From Chitinophagales bacterium (GTDB lineage Bacteria > Bacteroidota > Bacteroidia > Chitinophagales > Chitinophagaceae), in assembly GCA_013298665.1 (NCBI GenBank), contig JAAFIK010000001.1:1-64000 (forward strand): a DNA stretch of 64,000 nt. The letters are read 5' to 3'. The position numbers and the translations under genes were made by a program. The notes under the pieces were generated by a model. It searched no databases and was not told the DNA's origin. It was given only the letters and a program-made list of their open reading frames with translations. Position 1 is the stretch's first letter; the number at the start of each line of letters is the position of its first letter. Below, one piece after another: positions 37,459 to 45,982 of the stretch.

Positions 37459-37524
37459 TACCCGTTTTCGCATCAGGTAAACAACCTTTCGCCTAAACGA
37501 GTCATCTTACTCTAAATATTTTTT

Positions 37525-39594
37525 GTGGGAAAACATATCAATAAAGTCACGGCAGCAGGTCTGCTTGTCGCTTTAGGTATTATCTACGGGGATATCGGCA
37601 CTTCCCCCCTCTACGTTTTTGATGCCATTATCAAAAGTAAGCCCACCGACCTGCGGATGCCCCTTAATTCCCTGCTTATTATTGGTGGTCTTTCGTGTAT
37701 CATCTGGACACTTACCCTTCAGACTACGGTTAAGTATGTACTCCTTACCCTGAAAGCCGATAACAAAGGGGAAGGTGGTATATTTTCACTCTACACGCTT
37801 GTACGCCGACGCAGAAAGTGGCTGGTACTCCCTGCTATGGTGGGGGGCGCAGCGCTACTGGCCGATGGGATGATCACCCCCCCGATTTCTGTTACGGCTT
37901 CCGTTGAAGGGCTAAAAAACCTCCCTGGCCTTGGCACCATCAGCGAAAGTACCATCGTGTATATTGTATTGGGTATACTGGCCATCCTGTTTTTTATGCA
38001 GCAATTTGGCACCGGATCAATCGGCAAACTCTTTGGCCCGGTAATGCTTACCTGGTTTGTGATGCTGGCCGTTCTCGGAATTACCCATATCTCCGACGAC
38101 TGGCAGGTATTGAAAGCCTTTAATCCCTACTACGGAATAAAATTATTGTTACTCTATCCCAAAGGCTTCTGGCTTCTTGGTGCCGTATTTCTCTGTACAA
38201 CAGGTGCCGAAGCTCTCTACAGTGATCTCGGCCATTGTGGCCGGGGCAATATCCGCTATACCTGGATTTGTGTAAAAATCTGCCTCATTGTACATTACCT
38301 TGGGCAGGGTGCCTGGTTATTGCGCAATTATACGGGTACCATTTTTGCCGATGCTGATATGCTCGCAAAAGTAAAGACCGCTGCCATGGCTAATCCGGCT
38401 ATTATGGCCGCCTCACCAAAGTTCGCCACCATCATCAAACCCATTTATGGGCTGATGCCCGAGTGGTTTCTCCTGCCGGGTATCATTATCGCCACAGCCG
38501 CCGCCATTATTGCCAGCCAGGCATTGATCAGCGGGTCCTTCACCCTCATCAGCGAAGCCATACGTCTCAACCTCTGGCCCAAAATGAAAATTGTTTATCC
38601 CTCTGAAGCCAAGGGACAGTTGTTCATTCCCGGTATCAATACATTATTACTCCTCGGTTGTTTTGCGATCGTACTGTATTTCAGGAATTCTGGTGCTATG
38701 GAGGCCGCTTACGGATTAGCCATTACGCTTTGTATGCTGGCCACTACTATCCTTTTCAGCAACTACCTGGTTTCCCACCGGGTCAAGCCGGGACTTATTT
38801 ATCTGTTTCTTGTGGTATACCTTACCATCGAGGTCTGCTTTCTGGTGGCCAATCTCGATAAGTTCTCGCACGGTGGCTATGTGACGCTGATAGTAGGCGG
38901 TGGACTTTTTGCCGTCATGTATATCTGGTACCGCAGCCGCAAAATCAAAAACCGCTATGTGGAGTTTGTAAAACTGGAGGACTATGTACCCAAGCTCGAA
39001 GAGCTCAGCAACGATACCAGCGTACCCAAGTATGCCACACACTTAGTGTATATGACGAGTGCGAATAACCCCAAAGAGATCGAACATAAAATTATTTACT
39101 CCATACTGAGCGGTATGCCCAAACGGGCCGACATTTACTGGTTTGTGCATGTGGATACGCTTGATGATCCCTATACCTGCGAATACCAGGTAACCCATAT
39201 TATCCCCAATGATATCATCCGTGTGGAGTTTCGCCTCGGTTTCCGCATTGCCCCAAGAATCAACCTGATGTTTAAAAAAGTGGTTGAAGACCTGGTGGCC
39301 AACCGCGAGGTTAATGTTACCAGCCGCTACGAAAGCCAGCAACGCAACAATGTTGTGGGCGATTTCAAGTTTATTGTGATGGAAAAATTCCTCAGCCAGG
39401 ATAATGAATTGCCATTTATCGAAAAAATAATTATGCAGCTCTATTTCTGGCTTAAAGAACTGAGCCTGAGTGAGGAGCGGAGTTTCGGGCTGGAACAAAG
39501 CTATGTCCACGTAGAGAAATTTCCACTCATTGTAGCACCCACCACAAAACTGAAGCTGAGCAGGATATACAACGATGACGACGAGGAGGAATAA
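37525..39594 (+). CDS. kup: Kup-type potassium transporter
   Basis: 689 residues from a GTG at 37525. Kup proteins import potassium with protons across the inner membrane. The family hallmark GIIYGDIGTSPLYVFDAI is at residues 18-35, and there are about twelve membrane helices up to about residue 450. GEGGIFSLYTLVRRRRKW, GAEALYSDLGHCG and ASQALISGSFTLISEAI are further family marks. The C-terminal cytoplasmic domain of about 230 residues is present in full. Two alpha/beta hydrolase genes follow on the same strand, 60 bp away. The upstream region carries a -7 element. Confidence 0.97.
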   Translation: MGKHINKVTAAGLLVALGIIYGDIGTSPLYVFDAIIKSKPTDLRMPLNSLLIIGGLSCIIWTLTLQTTVKYVLLTLKADNKGEGGIFSLYTLVRRRRKWLVLPAMVGGAALLADGMITPPISVTASVEGLKNLPGLGTISESTIVYIVLGILAILFFMQQFGTGSIGKLFGPVMLTWFVMLAVLGITHISDDWQVLKAFNPYYGIKLLLLYPKGFWLLGAVFLCTTGAEALYSDLGHCGRGNIRYTWICVKICLIVHYLGQGAWLLRNYTGTIFADADMLAKVKTAAMANPAIMAASPKFATIIKPIYGLMPEWFLLPGIIIATAAAIIASQALISGSFTLISEAIRLNLWPKMKIVYPSEAKGQLFIPGINTLLLLGCFAIVLYFRNSGAMEAAYGLAITLCMLATTILFSNYLVSHRVKPGLIYLFLVVYLTIEVCFLVANLDKFSHGGYVTLIVGGGLFAVMYIWYRSRKIKNRYVEFVKLEDYVPKLEELSNDTSVPKYATHLVYMTSANNPKEIEHKIIYSILSGMPKRADIYWFVHVDTLDDPYTCEYQVTHIIPNDIIRVEFRLGFRIAPRINLMFKKVVEDLVANREVNVTSRYESQQRNNVVGDFKFIVMEKFLSQDNELPFIEKIIMQLYFWLKELSLSEERSFGLEQSYVHVEKFPLIVAPTTKLKLSRIYNDDDEEE

Positions 39595-39654
39595 GGGGTT
39601 GGATGGATGGATGCAAATGGTTATCTTAACGGCACAATAAAATAACAGCATCCC

Positions 39655-40443
39655 TTGTTTCATGTAATTCTATACATTATTGGCGGTATTCTTCTGCTTT
39701 CTGTCATTGCCTATTTTGTGCAGGAAAAATTTATCTTCAAGCCGGAAAAACTGCATCAGGATTTTGTGTATAAATATGATGCGCCTTTTGAAGAATTGTT
39801 TTTTGATGTAGCCCCTGGTGTACGGATCAACGGCTTACACTTTAAAGTAGATGCCCCACAGGGTCTTATCCTTTATTTTCATGGCAATACCCGCAGTATT
39901 AAAGGCTGGGCCAGGTATGCCCGTGATTTCTACCGGTATGGTTATGATGTGGTACTGGTTGATTACCGGGGTTTTGGTAAAAGTACGGGCAAGCGCAGCG
40001 AAGCGGAGATGCTGAGTGATATGCAGTTTGTTTACGAAGCATTGATCCGGCAGTACTCCGAGCAGCACATGATCGTTTATGGACGGAGCATGGGCAGCGG
40101 TTTCGCCACCAAAATTGCAAGCGACAACAGTCCGCGCTACCTGATCCTTGATGCGCCATATTTCAGTTTTAAAAAAACGGTTGAACGATTTCTGCCCATG
40201 CTACCGGTAAAATACGTATTGCGTTTTCACCTCCGGACTGATAAATGGATCACCCGCGTCAACTGTCATACCTATATCCTGCATGGTACCCGCGATTGGC
40301 TGATCCCCATCAACCACAGTGAAAAATTACAGGCCATTTCTCCCCGGAAGATTACCCTTATCCGGATCCATGGTGGCGGGCATAATAATTTACCATCCTT
40401 CCCGGAGTACCATAACTTTGTACGGGATATCCTCAAATACTAA
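39655..40443 (+). CDS. Membrane-anchored alpha/beta hydrolase, copy 1
   Basis: 262 residues from a TTG at 39655. One N-terminal membrane helix (VILYIIGGILLLSVIAYFV), then an alpha/beta hydrolase fold: LILYFHGNTRSIKGWARYAR, VDYRGFGKSTG, nucleophile Ser145 in YGRSMGSGFA, acid in HGTRDWLIP and the His in HGGGHNNLPSF. The family (DUF/BEM46-like serine hydrolases) covers esterases and thioesterases; the substrate is unknown. The next gene is a paralogue with the same layout, so the pair arose by tandem duplication. A TTG start is less common, but no ATG lies near. Confidence 0.88.
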   Translation: MFHVILYIIGGILLLSVIAYFVQEKFIFKPEKLHQDFVYKYDAPFEELFFDVAPGVRINGLHFKVDAPQGLILYFHGNTRSIKGWARYARDFYRYGYDVVLVDYRGFGKSTGKRSEAEMLSDMQFVYEALIRQYSEQHMIVYGRSMGSGFATKIASDNSPRYLILDAPYFSFKKTVERFLPMLPVKYVLRFHLRTDKWITRVNCHTYILHGTRDWLIPINHSEKLQAISPRKITLIRIHGGGHNNLPSFPEYHNFVRDILKY

Positions 40444-40481
40444 TACATCGGTATCTGCGCAGGAAAAATTATACTACAATC

Positions 40482-41297
40482 ATGAAACTGAACCGGAAGA
40501 AAATTGGCAGATGGCTCAAGATCCTCCTCCTGCTTTACGGAGCCCTCGGTATCACTTATTATTACCTGCAGGAAAAATTCCTCTTTCACCCCGTGCCATT
40601 AGCACCCGGGTACGCCTATCATTTCGATATGCCCTTTGCCGAAGTAACCATCCCTTTCTCCAAAACGGATACCATCAGTATGGTTAAATTCTTTCCAAAA
40701 GATAGTCTGCGCAGGGGAGTGGTACTGTACTTTCATGGTAACCGCGAGAACATCAACCGTTATGCCCCCTTTACAGAAGTGTTTACCCGCCATGGCTATG
40801 AGGTTTGGATAGAAGATTATCCGGGCTTTGGCAAAAGTGTGGGTACCCGGGATGAAAATACGTTGTACAACCAGGCACTGCAACTGTACAAGATGGCGCA
40901 AAGCCGTTACCACGACGACAGCATCATCATCTACGGCAAGTCGCTCGGCACTGGCATTGCATCCTATACCGCCTCATTGTCAAAAGCGAAACGATTGATC
41001 CTGGAGACGCCTTACTACAGTATTCCTGCACTCCTTGGCTGCTATGCGCCCATTTACCCGGTTTCGGCAATGAGTACGTATAAACTACCTACGCATCATT
41101 ATCTCGAAGACCTTTCTATGCCCATAACCATCTTCCATGGCAATAACGATTGGGTGATCCCTTACCGCTGCGCAGCACGCCTGAAGAAAGTGCTTAAGCC
41201 CGCAGATGAATTTATTACCATTGATGGGGGTACCCATCACAATCTTTACAGCAAACCTGTTTATCAGCAAACGATTGACAGCCTGCTGCGGCGGTAG
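40482..41297 (+). CDS. Membrane-anchored alpha/beta hydrolase, copy 2
   Basis: 271 residues from ATG 40482. It shares the layout of its upstream neighbour: membrane helix (WLKILLLLYGALGITYYYL), LQEKFLFHP, VVLYFHGNRENINRYAPF, EDYPGFGKSVG, Ser154 in YGKSLGTGIA, HGNNDWVIP and a catalytic His in DGGTHHNLYSK. It lies 38 bp after copy 1 and is probably co-transcribed. The two proteins are clearly related but well diverged, so they may differ in substrate. Nothing in the sequence fixes that substrate. Confidence 0.9.
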   Translation: MKLNRKKIGRWLKILLLLYGALGITYYYLQEKFLFHPVPLAPGYAYHFDMPFAEVTIPFSKTDTISMVKFFPKDSLRRGVVLYFHGNRENINRYAPFTEVFTRHGYEVWIEDYPGFGKSVGTRDENTLYNQALQLYKMAQSRYHDDSIIIYGKSLGTGIASYTASLSKAKRLILETPYYSIPALLGCYAPIYPVSAMSTYKLPTHHYLEDLSMPITIFHGNNDWVIPYRCAARLKKVLKPADEFITIDGGTHHNLYSKPVYQQTIDSLLRR

Positions 41298-41324
41298 TAT
41301 TTCCAGGGCTGTAACCGGCTGTGT

Positions 41325-42233
41325 TTATTGTTTCAGGCGTACGGTTTTTTTACCTACCTGCAGGGTGTATATTTCCCCTGTTTTTAATGCATAATTTTCT
41401 TTGCCGTGGCTTACCGGGAAGTTGTAACAAACGGGATAGGGTTTGTTGCCCACCAGGTGGTGTATGGCTTCATAAATGGTTTGCCCGAAGGGACGATCGG
41501 TATCCCTGGTATCGGTAAATCCACCAACCACCAGTCCGGCCAGTTGATCGAATTTGCCGGTACGGTACAACTGGTGCAGCATACGATCGCTGCTGTAGAG
41601 GTATTCGCCGATGTCTTCGATAAACAGTATTTTCTTTTTTGTATCAATATCCGATGCAGTGCCGCAGAGATGTGCGAGCAGCGTCAGGTTGCCGCCAATC
41701 AATACTCCCGTAGCCTCTCCATGCTGGTTAAGCGGATGGATGGCCGTGGTATAATTTGCCTTTTTGCCCATGAGTGCCTGTTTCAGCGAAAGAATACAGG
41801 CGTCACCGGCTCCTCCATCGTTAAATGCCGCAGCCATCGGGCCATGCAGCGTGGCAATCCTGAACTGTGTATGGATATGACTGTGGAGTACGGTAATGTC
41901 GCTGAATCCAACGAGCCATTTAGGATGTTTCCTGAATTTTGTAAAACTAAGCTGGTCGATGATCCGGCTCACGCCATAACCACCCCGACCACAGAGAATG
42001 GCCCTGATACCGGGATCATCCAGCATCGCCTGTAATTCATCCCTGCGATCCTCGTCTGTGGCACTGAAATAATTAGCAGAGTTGCTGCCCAGGGTTTTAC
42101 CCACCATCACCTGGTAGCCCCATTGCTGAAGCGTATCAATACAAACCTGGGCTTTTGCCGCAGTCATATAGCCCGCAGGACAGGTAATACCGATGGTATC
42201 GCCTTTTTTGAGGAAGGGGGGAGATTTGATCAT
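41325..42233 (-). CDS. LD-carboxypeptidase (S66), cytoplasmic form
   Basis: 302 residues with no signal peptide. LD-carboxypeptidases remove the terminal D-alanine from murein tetrapeptides during cell wall recycling. The S66 triad is present: nucleophile Ser111 in VGFSDITVLHSH, Glu in LFIEDIGEYLYSSDRML, and His in NFPVSHGKENYAL; CGRGGYGVSRIID precedes the nucleophile. It lies beside a second S66 gene on the same strand, 93 bp downstream of it. It converges with the hydrolase pair; 27 bp separate the stop codons. Confidence 0.95.
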   Translation of the reverse strand: MIKSPPFLKKGDTIGITCPAGYMTAAKAQVCIDTLQQWGYQVMVGKTLGSNSANYFSATDEDRRDELQAMLDDPGIRAILCGRGGYGVSRIIDQLSFTKFRKHPKWLVGFSDITVLHSHIHTQFRIATLHGPMAAAFNDGGAGDACILSLKQALMGKKANYTTAIHPLNQHGEATGVLIGGNLTLLAHLCGTASDIDTKKKILFIEDIGEYLYSSDRMLHQLYRTGKFDQLAGLVVGGFTDTRDTDRPFGQTIYEAIHHLVGNKPYPVCYNFPVSHGKENYALKTGEIYTLQVGKKTVRLKQ

Positions 42234-42326
42234 ATTGTAAAGTTAACAGGAAAATGATTTGACACAGGAATGTCTGATCTGCTGGTGTAAAAAAAAGGAT
42301 CAATGACAAATTTGCCGGTAAAGATT

Positions 42327-43364
42327 TTATACCTCGCTCAGGGATACATTACCGGTCTTTACCTCGAGCCGGTGAATGACCCCGCATTTCAGCGCAAAAT
42401 TATTTTTTTGGTGTCCAACCGGAAAATCGAAGGCCACAGGATAAGTACAATTTCTGGTGACGGACAGGACAATATCCGTAAGCGATCGCCCAAACTCTTC
42501 CCCCGGCTCGTCTGGTTTTACTTTAAAGCCCCCTACCACCAACCCTGCCAGTCTGGCGAGTTTGCCGGTACGCCTGAGGTTCCAGAACATCCGATCGATA
42601 CTGTAAAGGTACTCGCCCGTATCTTCCACGAATAATATCTTATTGTCTGTGAGGATATCACTGCGGGTGCCGGCGAGGGTTTCCAGCATTTTCAGGTTGC
42701 CACCTGTCAATTGTCCCGTGGCCGTTCCCGGGCGGTTGGCCGCGTGTACAGGGGCGCTGTATTGCATTTTTTCGCCGCTCAGGGCTTTTTTAATGGAGAG
42801 GATGGTTTCGATCTGTACCGGTTCTGCCAGTGCCCAGTCTTTAGGGAAGCTGTTGCACATTTTCGAGTGTATCGAAGCAATGCCATAATTACGGCTGAGG
42901 TGGTTATGGATAACCGTAATATCGCTGAAGCCGATGATCCATTTGGGCGCAGTGGCAAATTTTTTAAAATTGAGCCCGTCAATAATCCTGCCCATACCAT
43001 AGCCCCCACGGGCACAAAGAATGGCTTTAACATTTTTGTCATCCAGCAATTGCTGAAAATCGGCAGTACGTTCTTCATCGGTGCCGCCGAAGGTGAAATC
43101 TTTTTTACCGATGGTGGTGCCAATAAGGGCTTTAAAACCCCAGCTTTCGAGTTGTTTGATGGCAGGCTGAATATCTTCAATAGTGATAAATCCGGCCGGG
43201 CTGGTAATGCCGATTGTATCGCCGGGTTTCAGGTAGGGTGGAATATGCGCGGGCGGATCGGGGGAGAGGGCGGGTTGCCGTTGTCCGCCAAACCCTGATG
43301 CCGTTTTTACCAGGGCCATGCCAGATGCCGCCAGCAGTGATGATACAAACGCCTTTCTTTTCAT
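42327..43364 (-). CDS. LD-carboxypeptidase (S66), probably exported form
   Basis: 345 residues from ATG 43364, chosen over 43469 because it gives a signal sequence: MKRKAFVSSLLAASGMALV, with a twin-basic start. The S66 motifs are ARGGYGMGRIIDGL, IGFSDITVIHNH, LFVEDTGEYLYSIDRMF and DFPVGHQKNNFAL, so the Ser-Glu-His triad is intact. The enzyme would trim tetrapeptides in the periplasm, complementing the cytoplasmic copy downstream. Bacterial LdcA proteins usually act in the cytosol, so an exported copy is notable. The signal is a Sec or Tat type; I cannot tell which. Confidence 0.9.
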   Translation of the reverse strand: MKRKAFVSSLLAASGMALVKTASGFGGQRQPALSPDPPAHIPPYLKPGDTIGITSPAGFITIEDIQPAIKQLESWGFKALIGTTIGKKDFTFGGTDEERTADFQQLLDDKNVKAILCARGGYGMGRIIDGLNFKKFATAPKWIIGFSDITVIHNHLSRNYGIASIHSKMCNSFPKDWALAEPVQIETILSIKKALSGEKMQYSAPVHAANRPGTATGQLTGGNLKMLETLAGTRSDILTDNKILFVEDTGEYLYSIDRMFWNLRRTGKLARLAGLVVGGFKVKPDEPGEEFGRSLTDIVLSVTRNCTYPVAFDFPVGHQKNNFALKCGVIHRLEVKTGNVSLSEV

Positions 43365-43485
43365 AAAGCTAATGTACGGTAAAATAGCAGGAATGTTGCC
43401 GTGTGGTACCGCTGCCCCGCAAAGGCTTAAAATAAGTTTCGTGCCACCCAACCCTTTTTTACCCGGCAACAGTTCCCTATATTAG

Positions 43486-44073
43486 ATGAATCAAAAGATT
43501 ACGAAACGCTTTTTGGAAACAGATACCAATATATTGATCGAGGGGTGCAGGCGAAACGAGCTGCAAAGCCAGCAGCGGTTGTACCGCCTGTTTTATCCCG
43601 ATATGATTAAGATTTGTTTCCGTTACGCCAGCGATGCTGATGGCGCCGGTACCATCTACAACAATGCCATGCTTAAGGTTTTTAAGCATATTGGTAACTA
43701 TGCCGAAGAAGGAAAGTTTACCGGCTGGGTCAAGACCATCGTCATCAACTGCTGTATTGATCATTGTAAGCAGAAAAATGCTTTCCGTGAATCCGTTCCC
43801 TGGTTTCCTGAAGAAGAAACCGGTCTCCGCCCCGAAGCGCTGGATCGTATATCGGGCAAGGAAATCCAGCAGATTATCCGTACCCTGCCTGGTGCCACCG
43901 CTACCGTGTTTAATATGTATGTGTATGAAGGGTTTACCCATAAACAGATTGGTGAGGTACTGGGCATCAGTGATGGTACGAGTAAATGGCACCTGAGTGA
44001 GGCCCGTAAACAGCTCAGGCAGCGGATAGAACAATTGTCTAACAACGAATTAAAAATCAATGCAGCAGGATAA
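43486..44073 (+). CDS. ECF-type RNA polymerase sigma factor
   Basis: 195 residues. Region 2 is seen in YRLFYPDMIKICFRYASDAD and KFTGWVKTIVINCCIDHCKQ, region 4 in VFNMYVYEGFTHKQIGEVLG followed by ISDGTSKWHLSEARKQLRQR. There is no region 1.1 or 3, as expected for the ECF class. ECF factors redirect RNA polymerase in response to envelope or other signals and are held by an anti-sigma factor. The next gene overlaps it by 14 bp and is a single-pass membrane protein, the likely partner. No target promoter could be identified. Confidence 0.93.
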   Translation: MNQKITKRFLETDTNILIEGCRRNELQSQQRLYRLFYPDMIKICFRYASDADGAGTIYNNAMLKVFKHIGNYAEEGKFTGWVKTIVINCCIDHCKQKNAFRESVPWFPEEETGLRPEALDRISGKEIQQIIRTLPGATATVFNMYVYEGFTHKQIGEVLGISDGTSKWHLSEARKQLRQRIEQLSNNELKINAAG

Positions 44074-45793
44074 TACAATCGTGAACAAATTGCAGCAACT
44101 GGAAAACCAGCAACTGCCCGACCTCAGCCATATGGATGCGCACTGGGCTGCGATGGAGGCGATGCTGCCCAACGCCCATCCCCCTGCCCGCAAACCCCTG
44201 CGATGGTGGTGGCTCGTGGCTGCCTGCCTGTGCTGTGGAACACTGTTTCTGCTGCTGCGGAAAGGTGATCCGGCGGATACGGTTCAGCATTCCCTTGCTT
44301 CGGCAGCAGTACCGCAACAAGCCTCAACTCCTCAGCCTGTTGGCGACAGCTCTCCTGTGGCTCGTTTTGTGGTCAGCGGCGACACGCTGAAGCTGATCCG
44401 GTTCCCGCCTGTAGCTGCCCGGAAAAAGACTGCCCGGCGCAGTTCCGGAACCGGCAACAATACCGATGTGACGAATCGTCGTGTGGACACGGTATATTTT
44501 AACCTGAATTATATCGATTGTAAGGATAAGGCTGCAACCGGCAATACTGATTCGCAAAGTAACGGTATGCTGCGTAAAGAAAAACGCCTGGCATTGATGG
44601 CGCAATTGGAGAAATCACCCGATGGCTATATCATCGACAATCGTCAGGATACCCAACTGCTTTGCCGTGAAGGCACCCTCCTGGGTATTCCCGCGGGTAG
44701 CCTGGGCCGGAGTGCCGCGGTGCAACTGCTTGTAAAAGAGTACTATAAAAAATCTGAATTTGTAGCTGATCAGCTCACGGCCACCAGCGATAAGGACCTG
44801 CTTGAAAGCGGCGGTATGCTGCACATCACCGCGTTGGTGAATGGAAATCCGGTGACGATAGTGCCAGGGTTTTCCATCCGGGTGTATATGGCTACTGAAG
44901 CAGGGAAAATGACGGGTATGCAGCTTTTTACCGGCGAAAGGATAACCCGGCAGGTGGCCAGTCCTGTTGTGCGTTTTGACGATGAATTACGGGATATCAC
45001 CAACGGGCCATCATCCACCTATGTAAACTGGACAGCACAAGGCCGGCCTTTTACGGGGATGAGTGTCAGGACTGAAGTACGCGTACTCGACCTGGTTGAT
45101 GAACCTGCGCGTGTGAAAGAAAAGGCAAAAGGAAAGGTCGGTATTTTTTATCGTGCGCCGGGTGCTACGCTCAGCAGGGCAGCGCTTCGGGCAGAACTGC
45201 AGACCCGTTATGATTATTATAAAGTACGGGTTAAACAATGGCGCCGCCGGGGCTTATTCGGAAAGATCAGAACAGATGGGGTAATGGCAGGTGATTCGGC
45301 CTGGTTGGACAAAGCTACTGCCGATCGTTACAAGTTACCTTATACGCAGATACGGTTGCTGCCCGGGGAGCGGGGAGTGGCTTATCCCGAATCCTTTTTC
45401 AGCAATACAGTCCGGCAAAATCTTCAGCAGCGGCTGGGTGTTGATATCCGTGCACTCGGCTGGATCAACTGCGACCGTTTTTATAATTCCACCAGCGAAA
45501 AGGTTACGTATGTGGTAAACCTTGGCGATCAGGCATCGGGTTATGCTACCGTGCTGGTGTTTGACAACCTCAATGCCGTTATGAATGGGTATGTGTCTGG
45601 GAAAGAAGTGTTTTTTCAGCAGGTGCCCGCAGGTGAGCCGGTTACTGTGGTGAGTATTGGCGTCACTGCCGCCGGCAAAACAGTGTATGGTATTAAAAAA
45701 GTGGTTATTGCTAAGGAAGGCTTGCAGGAAATCGGTTTTACACAGGCCCCTGCCGGGGATATCAAATCAGCATTGCAAAAACTGGATCAATAG
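44060..45793 (+). CDS. Single-pass membrane protein, candidate anti-sigma factor
   Basis: 577 residues. The first about 50 residues are cytoplasmic and acidic/Gln-rich; one membrane helix (WWWLVAACLCCGTLFLLLR) is at about 50-68. The rest is outside. Residues about 205-310 resemble the beta-rich segment found in other Bacteroidota membrane proteins: CREGTLLGIPAGSLGRSAAV, then ESGGMLHITALVNGNPVTI. The remainder is unrecognised. The 14-bp overlap with the sigma gene and the topology suggest an anti-sigma role. The protein is much larger than FecR-type partners and has no zinc-finger motif. Function is inferred from context only. Confidence 0.8.
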   Translation: MQQDNTIVNKLQQLENQQLPDLSHMDAHWAAMEAMLPNAHPPARKPLRWWWLVAACLCCGTLFLLLRKGDPADTVQHSLASAAVPQQASTPQPVGDSSPVARFVVSGDTLKLIRFPPVAARKKTARRSSGTGNNTDVTNRRVDTVYFNLNYIDCKDKAATGNTDSQSNGMLRKEKRLALMAQLEKSPDGYIIDNRQDTQLLCREGTLLGIPAGSLGRSAAVQLLVKEYYKKSEFVADQLTATSDKDLLESGGMLHITALVNGNPVTIVPGFSIRVYMATEAGKMTGMQLFTGERITRQVASPVVRFDDELRDITNGPSSTYVNWTAQGRPFTGMSVRTEVRVLDLVDEPARVKEKAKGKVGIFYRAPGATLSRAALRAELQTRYDYYKVRVKQWRRRGLFGKIRTDGVMAGDSAWLDKATADRYKLPYTQIRLLPGERGVAYPESFFSNTVRQNLQQRLGVDIRALGWINCDRFYNSTSEKVTYVVNLGDQASGYATVLVFDNLNAVMNGYVSGKEVFFQQVPAGEPVTVVSIGVTAAGKTVYGIKKVVIAKEGLQEIGFTQAPAGDIKSALQKLDQ

Positions 45794-45819
45794 GCTTTTA
45801 CTTTTGAGGGATGTATCGT

Positions 45820-45850
45820 ATCAGTCCTGCCAGTGGCGGGACTGATTTTT
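45820..45850 (+). terminator. Terminator of the sigma/anti-sigma unit
   Basis: ATCAGTCCTGCC (45820-45831) pairs with GGCGGGACTGAT (45835-45846), one T-G wobble, loop AGT, then TTTT. It lies 27 bp after the stop codon. Confidence 0.85.
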
Positions 45851-45933
45851 GGGTGGGGGAGGGCCGGCGCCGGTATCAGGCATAAATGATGCTGGTGTTT
45901 AGTGTTTTCCTTTGGATTAGCTGCTGCCGGGTA

Positions 45934-45965
45934 CTTGCAGGATTCGGGGAAATGCCATATATTTA
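45934..45965 (+). promoter_or_regulatory. Promoter of the peptidoglycan hydrolase gene
   Basis: CTTG (45934-45937) and TATATTTA (45958-45965) are 20 bp apart, each one base from the Bacteroidota consensus (TTTG and TAnnTTTG). The ATG is 17 bp downstream. This supports the start at 45983, because an upstream in-frame GTG at 45902 lies before it. Confidence 0.5.
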
Positions 45966-45982
45966 GCAAAACAATATATGTC

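Larger units (their letters stand above)
36263..37524. other. Gene-free region between ftsZ and kup (1262 bp)
   Basis: No credible gene. It holds two terminators, the phased 21-bp array (36369-36817) and decayed copies up to about 36960. Beyond that, 36960-37440 has no recognised gene, a weak hairpin ACCCC-TTGTCC-GGGGT before a T-rich stretch at about 37368-37390, and then the kup promoter. The short ORFs here change frame freely and match nothing. Confidence 0.75.
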
